From the NCBI GenBank assembly GCA_021157445.1, contig JAGGWM010000214.1:1-7832 (forward strand): a stretch of 7,832 nucleotides of DNA. Direction: 5' to 3'. Origin of the DNA: Thermococcus sp. Lineage in GTDB: Archaea > Methanobacteriota_B > Thermococci > Thermococcales > Thermococcaceae. Position numbers and translations under genes: made by a program. Numbering within the stretch: position 1 is the first letter of the stretch; each line of letters begins with the position of its first letter. Below, piece by piece: positions 1 to 7,832 of this stretch. The notes below the pieces were generated by a model. That model made no database searches. It had not been told where the DNA came from and saw only the letters and a list, made by a program, of their open reading frames with translations.

Positions 1-2085
1 GCTTCTATGATCCCGGCATACCTTACAGCATGGGCCGAAACACCAAAGAAGGTGAGACCAGGCGACGAAATTACCCTTAAAATCCATATAAAGAACGAAG
101 GGGCCTTGAAGGCAAAGTTTATCACGGTAGTTGTGTCTCCAACGCCCGTTTCTTTTGCCTCTTCCGGTGGAGGAGCAGAGGCGATAGCCCAAGTGGCATC
201 TCAAAGTGGAGTAGTTCAGAGTGTTCTTTTGCCCGTAGATAGCGCTGTGAAATACATAGAGTATCTGGATGGAAAAGAGGAAAAAGTGATTGAATTCAAG
301 TTCAAGGTAAATGAAAACGTCGATCCGGGTATTTACCCCCTCTACATTTCGCTTGCATATCATGTGCAGATGGGAGAGAATTTGCAAATGCTGCAGGGCT
401 TTGATTATTTCTCCATAACTGTAATTCGTGAGGGAGAGGCAACTTTTGAAATAGAGAACATTGAAAAACCGGAAACAGTTCATCCGGGAGAAGACTTTGA
501 GATAACCATTGGTCTTAGGAACCTCGGCTTAGAACCCGCGAAGGAAGTACTTGTTGACCTCTCGCCCTCATTAGAACTCCGGAATGGGGCAATATTAATT
601 GACAACACAACAAAACAGCACTTTACCTATGTCGTAAATACCAACAGAGTTATGGAATACAAATTCAGGCTTCACGTAAGTGAAGATGCATCCACGGGAA
701 GCTATCCGATGAGGTTGAAGGTCTCATACTACAGCGGTGATTCAAAGGACCAGAGAGAGCAGACATTTGACTTTTCAATTCAAGTTGTAAGAAGAAATCA
801 AGCCTTTATTGAAATTGAGAGTGTTGAAATGGATCCAAAGGCAATAGAGCCTGGGGATGAATTTGTGCTCAAGGTAAAAGTGAAAAACGTTGGAGATGAA
901 ACGGCAAGGGCATTTTCCTTTAGAATAGAGCCGAGTGAAGTGAATGTACCCGGAGAAGTCACAAAAGTTGACCTCTCCGCCCTCCAGAGCCTTCCTATCC
1001 AAGGAAGCCAGAGTATGAGCGAAAACCTCCAAGTTGCCCTGAACCAGATAATGGAACAGCTTGCTAGGGAAAACATCAAAGCTTTCCTCCCTCTTGAGGA
1101 AGACAACATAAAGTACTTATCTGAGTTAAGTCCGGGTGAAGAGAAAGTTCTTGAGTTCCATTTAAAAGCAAACGAAAGACTTGAGAACGGTATTTATCCC
1201 TTAAAGATTTCGCTGGAATACTTGAGCACACCAAATGATGAGAGGCTAACGGACGAGAGGCTAATTGGTGTGCCGATTCTTGGCAGGGAGCATATAATAG
1301 TTTCAAGGGTTTCGACATCTCCAAGCAGGATTTTGGCTGGAACAAACAATGTGGAGATAAACTTTGAAGTAGAGAACATTGGTAGCGGAAGTGCTCGCTA
1401 TGTGATTCTAAAGCCAATGCCTGAAGACCCCTTTGAGTTAAGCGAAACGAGCGAACAAATAATAAACATAGGAACTTTAAGGCAAGGGGACTCGGCAAAA
1501 GCAACGTTCAAAGTAAACGTCAAAGAAGGGGCAAGAGGAGGAACCTATGAAATTCCGGTAAAAATAGAATACAAAGACTCTTCAGGCAATACTAAGGAAG
1601 ACGTCATTAAGATACCGATAATAGTAAACGAGAAACCAAAAATAAGTGTTGAAAAGATCACTTTTGACAAAACGCCCATGCAGGGTGAAGAAGTGCTTGT
1701 GTACATAAAGGTCAAAAACATCGGTGGAGAGCAGGCTGAAAATGTGATAATAGAAGGTGTTGTAAAAGCCGACCAACCTTTCACACTCTCAAAAAGATCG
1801 GACTACATTGGAACCCTTGATCCGGGCAAGGAAGGAGAGGGCGTTTTGGAGTTAAGCATTGCAAACAATGCCATTCCCAAAGATTACACAATTCAGGTGC
1901 GGATCAGGGCAGTTGGCGATAAGGAAAGCGGAGACGACAACGTATACGTCTTTGAGGAGTCGATTACAATCCCAGTTAAAGAAAATACAAGGACGAAAAG
2001 CAACTTGAGAGCTTTTGGAGTGCTTGTGGGAATTTTAGCTTTAGTAGTAATCTTGTGGACGTACTGGAAAGGTAAAAAGGAATGA
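1..2085 (+). CDS. Secreted multi-repeat CARDB/NEW3-like (COG1361-type) surface protein with C-terminal membrane anchor, 5' partial
   Basis: The frame is open from base 1, so the gene is taken as cut by the left edge. The first ATG (position 7) has no visible ribosome site, and no signal peptide is seen although the protein ends in a membrane anchor. Residues are counted from that ATG (692 residues). About five Ig-like beta repeats follow one another: ~8-140, 145-262, 266-432, 433-541 and 545-658. Most open with a pattern like PGDEF.LKVKVKNVG (17-32, 159-174, 281-296, 559-573) and most close with G.YP...I.Y (108-119, 230-241, 394-405). Repeat 1 has a small-residue-rich insertion (~50-80); repeat 3 has an apparently helical one (~323-360). 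A hydrophobic segment at 669-687 followed by KGKKE is a stop-transfer anchor, so the body should face outside. One glycosylation sequon is seen (N200-T-T). Archaeal proteins of this type often sit beside exporter genes and are called S-layer-like; function here is unknown. Domain class fairly sure, role not. Confidence 0.82.
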   Translation, partial: ASMIPAYLTAWAETPKKVRPGDEITLKIHIKNEGALKAKFITVVVSPTPVSFASSGGGAEAIAQVASQSGVVQSVLLPVDSAVKYIEYLDGKEEKVIEFKFKVNENVDPGIYPLYISLAYHVQMGENLQMLQGFDYFSITVIREGEATFEIENIEKPETVHPGEDFEITIGLRNLGLEPAKEVLVDLSPSLELRNGAILIDNTTKQHFTYVVNTNRVMEYKFRLHVSEDASTGSYPMRLKVSYYSGDSKDQREQTFDFSIQVVRRNQAFIEIESVEMDPKAIEPGDEFVLKVKVKNVGDETARAFSFRIEPSEVNVPGEVTKVDLSALQSLPIQGSQSMSENLQVALNQIMEQLARENIKAFLPLEEDNIKYLSELSPGEEKVLEFHLKANERLENGIYPLKISLEYLSTPNDERLTDERLIGVPILGREHIIVSRVSTSPSRILAGTNNVEINFEVENIGSGSARYVILKPMPEDPFELSETSEQIINIGTLRQGDSAKATFKVNVKEGARGGTYEIPVKIEYKDSSGNTKEDVIKIPIIVNEKPKISVEKITFDKTPMQGEEVLVYIKVKNIGGEQAENVIIEGVVKADQPFTLSKRSDYIGTLDPGKEGEGVLELSIANNAIPKDYTIQVRIRAVGDKESGDDNVYVFEESITIPVKENTRTKSNLRAFGVLVGILALVVILWTYWKGKKE

Positions 2086-2090
2086 CAAAC

Positions 2091-2120
2091 CCTTTTAAGC
2101 CTTCAATTCTTTCAATTTTT
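2091..2120 (+). promoter_or_regulatory. Probable TATA promoter of the LEA14-like gene
   Basis: The 46-bp gap between the two genes holds CTTTTAAG at about 2092-2099, about 25-30 bases before the ribosome site. That fits an archaeal TATA box with transcription starting near 2120 and a very short leader. The following run rich in T (2108-2120) could also serve as a U-rich terminator for the upstream gene. Inferred from spacing and composition only. Confidence 0.5.
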
Positions 2121-2121
2121 A

Positions 2122-2126
2122 GGTGA
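2122..2126 (+). promoter_or_regulatory. Ribosome binding site GGTGA that fixes the start of the LEA14-like gene
   Basis: GGTGA matches the anti-Shine-Dalgarno end of archaeal 16S rRNA and recurs before other genes here (3058, 3580, 4731). It is followed after 5 bases by GTG at 2132. The in-frame GTG at 2123 lies inside this site, so it is unlikely to be the start codon. Confidence 0.7.
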
Positions 2127-2131
2127 GAGCT

Positions 2132-3019
2132 GTGGGAATAGGCAAGGTGCTTGGGGTAATAGGGCTCATTGTGTTTCTCTGGGCAGCTTACTTAGGGTAT
2201 ACGCTAATTACTCTAACCCCCCAAATAAGGGCTGAATGGGGATATGTGGATGAAAAAACGATAGAGCTTGACGTAACAGTGTATTTTGGTAAGCCCCTTC
2301 CAGTTTCAATAAACATTGAGGAGGCGGATTTGTACTGGGCCGGGATAAAAGTGGGCACACTAAAAGACTTAAAAGTTGGGTTTTTGAAGGACAGTGCAAG
2401 GGGAGTGCTTGTTCTTAAAAACAAAGAGATCGTTGAGGCCCTAAAGGAACACATAAGAAACGGAGAGCAGAGCAATATTGAGATACAAGCGAGAGGGTCA
2501 ATATTTGGCATCCCGATTATGAGGGGGAGCTTTTCGAAACCACTAGAGACAGATTTGCTCTCCTATATCAGCAACATAACGATAGAAAGCTCTGGAGACT
2601 TAATCAAGACACCCGCAATCGAAGGAATGCCGTCTAAGTGGGGAAAAATCGATGAAAATGGAATTGAGATTTTGAGCGATGTAAAGCTCTACAATCCAAA
2701 TCCCGTTCCTCTACCTCTCTTTGGTATCAAATACTACATAGATGCCAGTGGATATCGAGTAGCGCAAGGGGAACTCATCGAGAAGGTAGTAATCCCAGCA
2801 AATGGCGGAGGTACGGCAAAAATAAGAACAATAGTTGATACAGACATCCTCCCCAAGGTCATTGCAGAGCACATAAAGAAGGGAGAAAGGAGTGAGGTAA
2901 CCTTAAAGCTCACCCTGGCTGTGAAGGTGCTCAACCGGGAAATGGAGATGCCGCTCCCAGAAATAAAGAAAACCGTTGAGACAAATATAATCGAACAATT
3001 GAACTTGGCTCTTAGCTGA
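2132..3019 (+). CDS. Membrane-anchored protein with tandem LEA14/WHy-like domains
   Basis: A 295-residue protein starting at GTG 2132, chosen because GGTGA stands 5 bases before it. Residues ~5-24 form one hydrophobic segment without a lipobox cysteine, so this is an N-terminal anchor or uncleaved signal. The rest looks like two copies of a LEA14/WHy-type beta domain. Copy 1 (~44-140) has ELDVTVYFGKPLPVS; copy 2 (~177-278) has DVKLYNPNPVPLPLFGI, with the Asn-Pro pair (188-191) typical of WHy domains. Each copy carries a near-identical helix end, EHIRNGEQSNI (106-116) and EHIKKGERSEV (246-256), which supports internal duplication. WHy domains occur in desiccation and stress proteins and in bacterial and archaeal membrane-associated proteins; their ligand is generally unclear. 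The gene has its own promoter, so it need not be co-transcribed with the upstream surface protein, but both should face the outside and may work together (inference). No closer function can be given. Confidence 0.8.
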   Translation: MGIGKVLGVIGLIVFLWAAYLGYTLITLTPQIRAEWGYVDEKTIELDVTVYFGKPLPVSINIEEADLYWAGIKVGTLKDLKVGFLKDSARGVLVLKNKEIVEALKEHIRNGEQSNIEIQARGSIFGIPIMRGSFSKPLETDLLSYISNITIESSGDLIKTPAIEGMPSKWGKIDENGIEILSDVKLYNPNPVPLPLFGIKYYIDASGYRVAQGELIEKVVIPANGGGTAKIRTIVDTDILPKVIAEHIKKGERSEVTLKLTLAVKVLNREMEMPLPEIKKTVETNIIEQLNLALS

Positions 3020-3026
3020 CCTAAAA

Positions 3027-3055
3027 CTTTAAATTTTCTCTTCTATTTTTCCTTA
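3027..3055 (+). promoter_or_regulatory. Probable TATA promoter of the four-gene operon
   Basis: CTTTAAAT at 3027-3034, preceded by CTAAAA that could act as the BRE, lies about 22-29 bases before the ribosome site at 3058. This is the last intergenic space before a run of genes with gaps of 8 bases or fewer, so it is the likely operon promoter. The T-rich stretch 3034-3052 could also end the transcript of the preceding gene. Confidence 0.55.
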
Positions 3056-3057
3056 GA

Positions 3058-3062
3058 GGTGA
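3058..3062 (+). promoter_or_regulatory. Ribosome binding site GGTGA that fixes the start at 3068
   Basis: The sequence GAGGTGA ends 5 bases before ATG 3068. The upstream in-frame GTG at 3059 is part of this site, so the longer reading with three extra residues is unlikely. Confidence 0.75.
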
Positions 3063-3067
3063 AAAGC

Positions 3068-3580
3068 ATGAAAATGATTGAAATTCACGATCATCTAAAC
3101 AAAATCTGGGGTGAGATTTTTAAGCTGAACGAAGTGTTGAGAGAAAAGCTTAAACCCCTGGGCTTTAAAGTCGAGCCGGTAGAGGAGGTCTTCAATGCTT
3201 ATATTTTCCTTGAGGGAGAATGGAGAGAGATGCTCTACCCACACCCCGCTTTTGAGATAAAGCCGCAGGGAGAGATTGGGGCGACGATTCAGAGCTTTTA
3301 CTTTGTGTTTGCTATTCCTAAGGAAAAACTAACCAGAGACTTTGTTGTTGAATTTCTCAAAAAATTTCCGCAAAGTTATATTTATGGAACGGAGAACTTT
3401 TTGGAAGACATCTACAATCACAATTCTCCCAGAGATCTCGATAAAGTTTACGGAGAAATAGAAAAAAGTCAAGAAGAGGTTTTCCAATTTGAAGTTGAGG
3501 CCAAAGATAGCGAAGAGCTTGAAAACAAGCTCTTTGGATTTATAGAGCTGGCAAAGAAGTATAAAGTCATTGAGACTTAG
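3068..3580 (+). CDS. Conserved-looking hypothetical protein, 170 residues, first gene of the operon
   Basis: I do not recognise this protein with confidence; it may belong to one of the Thermococcales-restricted unknown-function families (DUF3201 comes to mind, but only from memory). It has no signal peptide, no membrane segment and no cysteine, so it is probably a soluble cytoplasmic protein. It starts with an amphipathic helix (~5-30), followed by strand-like segments at ~33-50 and 60-84 that include the block YPHPAFEIKPQGEIG, rich in Pro, His and aromatic residues. Helical parts follow at ~88-100 and ~147-166. The arrangement suggests a small alpha/beta fold. Its stop codon overlaps the ribosome site of the next gene, the NSUN6-like methyltransferase, so the two are surely co-transcribed and perhaps translationally coupled. 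A link to tRNA modification is possible but is inferred from position alone. The reading frame itself is well supported by start, ribosome site and packing. Confidence 0.8.
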   Translation: MKMIEIHDHLNKIWGEIFKLNEVLREKLKPLGFKVEPVEEVFNAYIFLEGEWREMLYPHPAFEIKPQGEIGATIQSFYFVFAIPKEKLTRDFVVEFLKKFPQSYIYGTENFLEDIYNHNSPRDLDKVYGEIEKSQEEVFQFEVEAKDSEELENKLFGFIELAKKYKVIET

Positions 3581-3588
3581 GTGATTTC

Positions 3589-4740
3589 ATGTATAAAGAA
3601 GCGTTTCCAGAAGAGCTACAAAGGTACTACTACAATCTTTTTGGAACCGAAGCAGAGGAGATAATGAAAAAGCTGAGGGAGCCGGTGGAGAAGTACTACA
3701 TAAGGGTCAACACACTTAAAATAAGCAGAGAGAAGCTCATAGAAGAACTTAGAAAAGAAGGAGTAAAACCAAAAAGAAGCCCGTACCTTGAAGAGGGGGT
3801 GTACTTCGAGAGGGAAGGGCCGAATTTTCCCGATGATTATGAACCCAACTTGCCGAAGGTTGTTGCAAACAAATTCGCAGCCGAGAGTGTTTATCAGGGG
3901 GCACAGCTTTACGCCCCGGGTGTTTTAAAGGCCGATAAGGGAATAAAAGAAGGGGATGAAGTTCAGATAAGGGATCCAAATGGGCTTCTTGTTGGTATAG
4001 GAATTGCAAGGATGAGTGCTAAGGAAATGGTACTCTCCACAAGGGGAATAGCCGTTGAGGTAACCCTTCCAAAATTCAAGCTGCCAAGCCTAAATGAATT
4101 AAAAGCGTATGAGAAAGGTTATTTCTATGCACAGAGCCTCCCTTCCATGCTTGTTGCCCATATTTTGGAACCAAAGGAAGAAGACCTTATAGTTGATATG
4201 GCAGCTGCTCCCGGAGGAAAAACTTCTCACATAGCGCAGCTCCTTGAAAACAGAGGAGAGATAATAGCAATAGATAAATCAAAAAACAGACTTGCAAAAA
4301 TGGAGAAGGAACTTACAAGACTTGGGGTGAAGAACGTCAAACTTATCCAAATGGACTCAAGGAATCTGCCGGATCTTGGAATTAAGGCGGATAAAATCCT
4401 CCTGGATGCTCCATGCACAGCATTAGGAGTACGACCAAAGCTCTGGGAGATGAGAACGCCAAAGGACATTGAGGCAACGGCAAGATATCAGAGACACTTC
4501 ATAAACGCCGCAATAAAGAGCCTCAGAAAAGGGGGAGTACTCGTTTATTCCACATGTACCTTAAGCTATGAGGAAAATGAGGGAAATGTGCTATACATGA
4601 TAAAGAAAGGCCTGAGACTTGAGGATCAGAAAATTTTTATAGGCTCACCGGGATTAGGGATAAGCGAAGTGCAACGCTTTTACCCCCACAAGCATCTCAC
4701 CCAAGGCTTCTTTATTGCAAAACTAAGGAAGGTGAGCTGA
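3589..4740 (+). CDS. NSUN6-like tRNA cytosine-5 methyltransferase (NOL1/NOP2/Sun family) with PUA domain
   Basis: A SAM-dependent RNA m5C methyltransferase of 383 residues. The Rossmann part begins near 175. Motif I DMAAAPGGKTSH (203-214) binds SAM, DAPCTALG (273-280) holds the PC cysteine C276, and YSTCTLSYEENE (320-331) holds the catalytic TC cysteine C323; this two-cysteine pattern defines the family. A PUA-like RNA-binding domain is inserted at about 90-163, within the N-terminal region. The PUA insertion and the VRPKL following motif IV resemble eukaryotic NSUN6 (GQRPNM there) and the archaeal NSUN6 studied in Pyrococcus, which methylates C72 in the acceptor stem of certain tRNAs. That target is therefore likely here, by family knowledge. 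The usual C-terminal signature RFYPHKHLTQGFF (363-375) is present and the length looks complete. GGTGA at 3580-3584, overlapping the previous stop, is 4 bases before the ATG. The downstream gene overlaps it by 1 base. An alternative is an rRNA or other tRNA position, but the PUA layout argues against this. Confidence 0.92.
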   Translation: MYKEAFPEELQRYYYNLFGTEAEEIMKKLREPVEKYYIRVNTLKISREKLIEELRKEGVKPKRSPYLEEGVYFEREGPNFPDDYEPNLPKVVANKFAAESVYQGAQLYAPGVLKADKGIKEGDEVQIRDPNGLLVGIGIARMSAKEMVLSTRGIAVEVTLPKFKLPSLNELKAYEKGYFYAQSLPSMLVAHILEPKEEDLIVDMAAAPGGKTSHIAQLLENRGEIIAIDKSKNRLAKMEKELTRLGVKNVKLIQMDSRNLPDLGIKADKILLDAPCTALGVRPKLWEMRTPKDIEATARYQRHFINAAIKSLRKGGVLVYSTCTLSYEENEGNVLYMIKKGLRLEDQKIFIGSPGLGISEVQRFYPHKHLTQGFFIAKLRKVS

Positions 4741-5753
4741 TGAAAAAAAGAGACTCTCTCCTTGTCTTTGTTGGGATTGGAGTTATAATATTACTTATAT
4801 GGTGGGCGGGGATAGAGGAAACGTTAAACCTTTTGAAAGAAGTTAAATTGGAGTATTTTCTTCTGGCACTGCTTATGCAAATTCTTGCAATCCTTGCATG
4901 GGCTTTTAGATGGAGAATATTTCTAAAAAGGGCTGAAGTAAGGGTTCGGGTGAGGGATATTATAGTAGCCACTATGGTGGGAATATTTGCAAACAACCTA
5001 ACCCCCGGCGCTAGAGCGGGAGGAGAACCGGCTAGAATGTACGTGATAACCAAAAAGTCAAGTAGTGGTTATGGACAAGTCTTTGCAACTATAATGGCCG
5101 ATAGGATTTTGGATGTCATTCCAGTTCTGCTTTTTACCCTTGTTGCGTTCAAGTGTGCCCTCTCGTTAAAGGTAAAGCTTCTGCTGTCCGTTCTTTCTAT
5201 CTCAACGGTGGTGCTTCTTTTGATAGTGGCTATAAGTCTCTTGATTTCTTTGAATGAGACTTTGGCTTTTAAAGTGCTTAACAAAATAGCTGGCCTTATA
5301 AAGCGCATATTTCCAGAAAAGTTTGCGGAGATAGAAGAGACGCTCGAAGAGAAGCTTAAAAAATCTATAATAGACTTTAGGAATACCTTTTTGGAGCTTT
5401 CCAAAGATCCAATTGTGCTGGGCAAGACCTTGTTCTATTCTTTAGCCCTCTGGATATTGATGCTCCTCAGAACGTACTTTGTCTTTGAGAGCATTGGATA
5501 TCACCTTGAAATTCAAAAAATTCTAATGGTTCAGATGGCCGGCATTGCTCTGGGAATGATAAGCATCCTTCCCGGTGGTGTTGGAATAATGGAGGCAGTT
5601 AATTCAGCCCTCTATCTTAGTCTGAGAATTGATAAGAGCTTGGCCGTAACTGCAACTATCTTAGATAGGTTTATATCCTTCTGGCTCCCAACAATTATTG
5701 GTGGAGGATTGAGCGTTTATCTTGGGGCAAAGCTAAGCAAGGGTAGAGTGTGA
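4740..5753 (+). CDS. Polytopic membrane protein of the LPG-synthase TM / AglD-like (UPF0104, COG0392) flippase-type family
   Basis: A 337-residue integral membrane protein with about seven to eight hydrophobic segments (~7-23, 38-57, 73-86, 122-138, 146-170, 226-248, 262-285, 311-330). Family signatures are visible: [15 protein letters not shown] (85-99), [10 protein letters not shown] (116-125), and [10 protein letters not shown] (277-286) near the end. These match the membrane domain shared by bacterial MprF (lysyl-phosphatidylglycerol synthase/flippase) and archaeal AglD-like proteins. The soluble aminoacyltransferase half of MprF is missing, so it should not synthesise lysyl lipids. Moving a lipid or a lipid-linked sugar across the membrane is a plausible role, but the substrate is unknown. 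A charged, cytoplasmic-looking loop lies at ~180-223. The ATG overlaps the last base of the preceding stop codon (4738-4740), and GGTGA at 4731-4735 lies inside the upstream gene, so translation is probably coupled. NAD kinase follows after 4 bases. Family sure; function only inferred. Confidence 0.88.
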   Translation: MKKRDSLLVFVGIGVIILLIWWAGIEETLNLLKEVKLEYFLLALLMQILAILAWAFRWRIFLKRAEVRVRVRDIIVATMVGIFANNLTPGARAGGEPARMYVITKKSSSGYGQVFATIMADRILDVIPVLLFTLVAFKCALSLKVKLLLSVLSISTVVLLLIVAISLLISLNETLAFKVLNKIAGLIKRIFPEKFAEIEETLEEKLKKSIIDFRNTFLELSKDPIVLGKTLFYSLALWILMLLRTYFVFESIGYHLEIQKILMVQMAGIALGMISILPGGVGIMEAVNSALYLSLRIDKSLAVTATILDRFISFWLPTIIGGGLSVYLGAKLSKGRV

Positions 5754-5757
5754 GACC

Positions 5758-6591
5758 ATGAAGTTTGGAATTGCAGCTCGAAGAGATCGTGAGGAAGCCC
5801 TAAAGCTTGCCTATAGGGTATATGACTTTCTCAAAGTGAGCGGTTACAAGGTTTATGTTGATAAAGAAGCTTATGAGAATTTTCCCCACTTTTCTCCTGA
5901 GGATGTTATCCCCCTTGAGAAAATGAATGTTGATATGATGATAGTCATTGGAGGGGACGGGACTGTCCTAAGGGTGGAACATAAAACTCCCAGGGAGATT
6001 CCTATTTTGGCAATAAACATGGGTACTTTGGGCTTTTTAGCCGAGGTAGAACCTGCTGAAACTTTTTTTGCGATTTCAAGGGTTCTAGAGGGGGATTATT
6101 TTATAGACGAGAGGATGAAAATCAGGACTTTTGTGGAGGGGTTTGATACCATACCCGATGCACTTAACGATGTTGTAGTCTTGACTGGAATTCCAGGTAA
6201 GATAGCTCACCTCAAATACTACATCGATGGGGAGCTTGCTGAGGAAATAAGGGCCGATGGATTGATAATATCAACACCTACCGGCTCAACCGCTTATGCC
6301 CTTTCTGCCGGCGGTCCTTTAGTTGATCCTCGTTTGCATGTTATCCTCTTGGTTCCCCTAGCTCCAGTCGCCCTTACGGCAAGGCCTCTCGTTGTTCCTG
6401 ACTCTTCATCAATTGAGATAGAGGTATTGACGGAAAGAGAAATCATTCTTACCGTTGATGGACAGTTTTACACACAGCTCCCTCCCCACTTGAGGATAAG
6501 GATTGAAAAGTCTCCCAGAAAAACAAAGTTTGTAAGGTTCTCAAAGAGGATTTATCCTAAATATACCCTGAAGATAAAGAAGAAGTTTTAG
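5758..6591 (+). CDS. nadK: NAD kinase (ATP/polyphosphate-dependent type)
   Basis: Phosphorylates NAD+ at the 2' hydroxyl of its adenosine ribose to make NADP+, in the cytoplasm. The 277 residues equal the length I recall for Pyrococcus horikoshii NAD kinase, which can use ATP and polyphosphate. Visible motifs are GGDG (65-68, with catalytic D67), NMGTLGFL (87-94), the NE/D motif as ND (137-138), the glycine-rich [12 protein letters not shown] (176-187), and VDGQ (233-236). The NE/D position is Asp here where my recollection of the P. horikoshii protein has Glu; both occur in the family. The C-terminal stretch [11 protein letters not shown] (251-261) is typical of the archaeal enzymes. It is last in the operon, 4 bases after the membrane protein gene. 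No clear GGTGA precedes the ATG (only GAGTGTGAG), so it may depend on translation of the upstream gene. Its stop is one base from the stop of convergent kae1. Function is confident; use of polyphosphate is by family analogy. Confidence 0.95.
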   Translation: MKFGIAARRDREEALKLAYRVYDFLKVSGYKVYVDKEAYENFPHFSPEDVIPLEKMNVDMMIVIGGDGTVLRVEHKTPREIPILAINMGTLGFLAEVEPAETFFAISRVLEGDYFIDERMKIRTFVEGFDTIPDALNDVVVLTGIPGKIAHLKYYIDGELAEEIRADGLIISTPTGSTAYALSAGGPLVDPRLHVILLVPLAPVALTARPLVVPDSSSIEIEVLTEREIILTVDGQFYTQLPPHLRIRIEKSPRKTKFVRFSKRIYPKYTLKIKKKF

Positions 6592-6592
6592 A

Positions 6593-7832
<1,240 letters not shown>

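Noticed and set aside
798..1784. Several open frames on the minus strand of the surface protein gene.
   Set aside because: They lie opposite a well-supported gene, lack ribosome sites and recognisable domains, and look like shadow frames.
2101..2120. TTCAATTCTT and CTTTCAATT in the gap before the LEA14-like gene resemble part of the CRISPR repeat.
   Set aside because: The match covers only about 9-10 bases of low-complexity T-rich sequence, without the GTTCC end; probably chance in an AT-rich promoter or terminator region.
4737..4760. TGATGA at the junction of the methyltransferase and membrane protein genes, as a possible box C of a C/D guide RNA.
   Set aside because: It is explained by the TGATG stop/start overlap; no purine precedes it and no CTGA box follows at a fitting distance.
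5936..5960. ATGATGA in nadK as a possible C/D box RNA inside the gene.
   Set aside because: No D box (CTGA) nearby, and the codons DMMIVIGG are fully explained by the kinase sequence.
6281..6380. The NAD kinase region after [12 protein letters not shown] looked unusual compared with bacterial enzymes.
   Set aside because: Pyrococcus enzymes also differ from bacterial ones in this region; the length and surrounding motifs are intact, so there is no sign of a frameshift.

Overview
The window looks like chromosomal DNA of a hyperthermophilic archaeon of the order Thermococcales (Thermococcus/Pyrococcus). Four things point there: close family-level resemblance of the Kae1 and NAD kinase proteins to Pyrococcus orthologues as I remember them, GGTGA ribosome binding sites a few bases before the starts, AT-rich TATA-like boxes (CTTTTAA/CTTTAAA) with very short leaders, and a CRISPR repeat whose crRNA-sense strand starts GTTCCAATAAGA and ends ATTGAAAG, the Pyrococcus-type repeat with its 8-nt crRNA tag. 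The exact species cannot be fixed; the moderate AT bias suggests one of the lower-GC Thermococcus lineages (inference).

Layout, left to right. (1) Positions 1-2085: 3' part of a secreted, membrane-anchored protein made of about five CARDB/NEW3-like Ig-type repeats and a C-terminal membrane anchor. (2) 2132-3019: a membrane-anchored protein with two tandem LEA14/WHy-like domains and its own promoter. (3) 3068-6591: a tightly packed operon of four genes: an unrecognised 170-residue protein, an NSUN6-like tRNA m5C methyltransferase with an inserted PUA domain, a polytopic membrane protein of the LPG-synthase/AglD-like flippase family, and NAD kinase. (4) 6593-7567, minus strand: kae1, the catalytic subunit of KEOPS, meeting the NAD kinase gene tail to tail with one base between the stops. 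(5) 7603-7832: the end of a CRISPR array, whose last repeat lies 35 bp upstream of the kae1 start codon; the array continues past the right edge.

The first two genes plausibly act at the outer face of the membrane. The operon mixes tRNA modification, membrane and cofactor housekeeping. Kae1 and the NSUN6-like enzyme both modify tRNA, but they are on opposite strands and not co-transcribed. There is no stretch over 300 bases without a gene except the CRISPR array, which fills the right end.

I see no convincing new multi-gene system. The most interesting point is the junction of CRISPR array and kae1: both are read on the minus strand, so pre-crRNA read-through would enter an essential gene in the sense direction, and the longest open frame of kae1 runs back through two CRISPR repeats and gives a false N-terminal extension. 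Two uncharacterised proteins (2132-3019 and 3068-3580) are also worth following.
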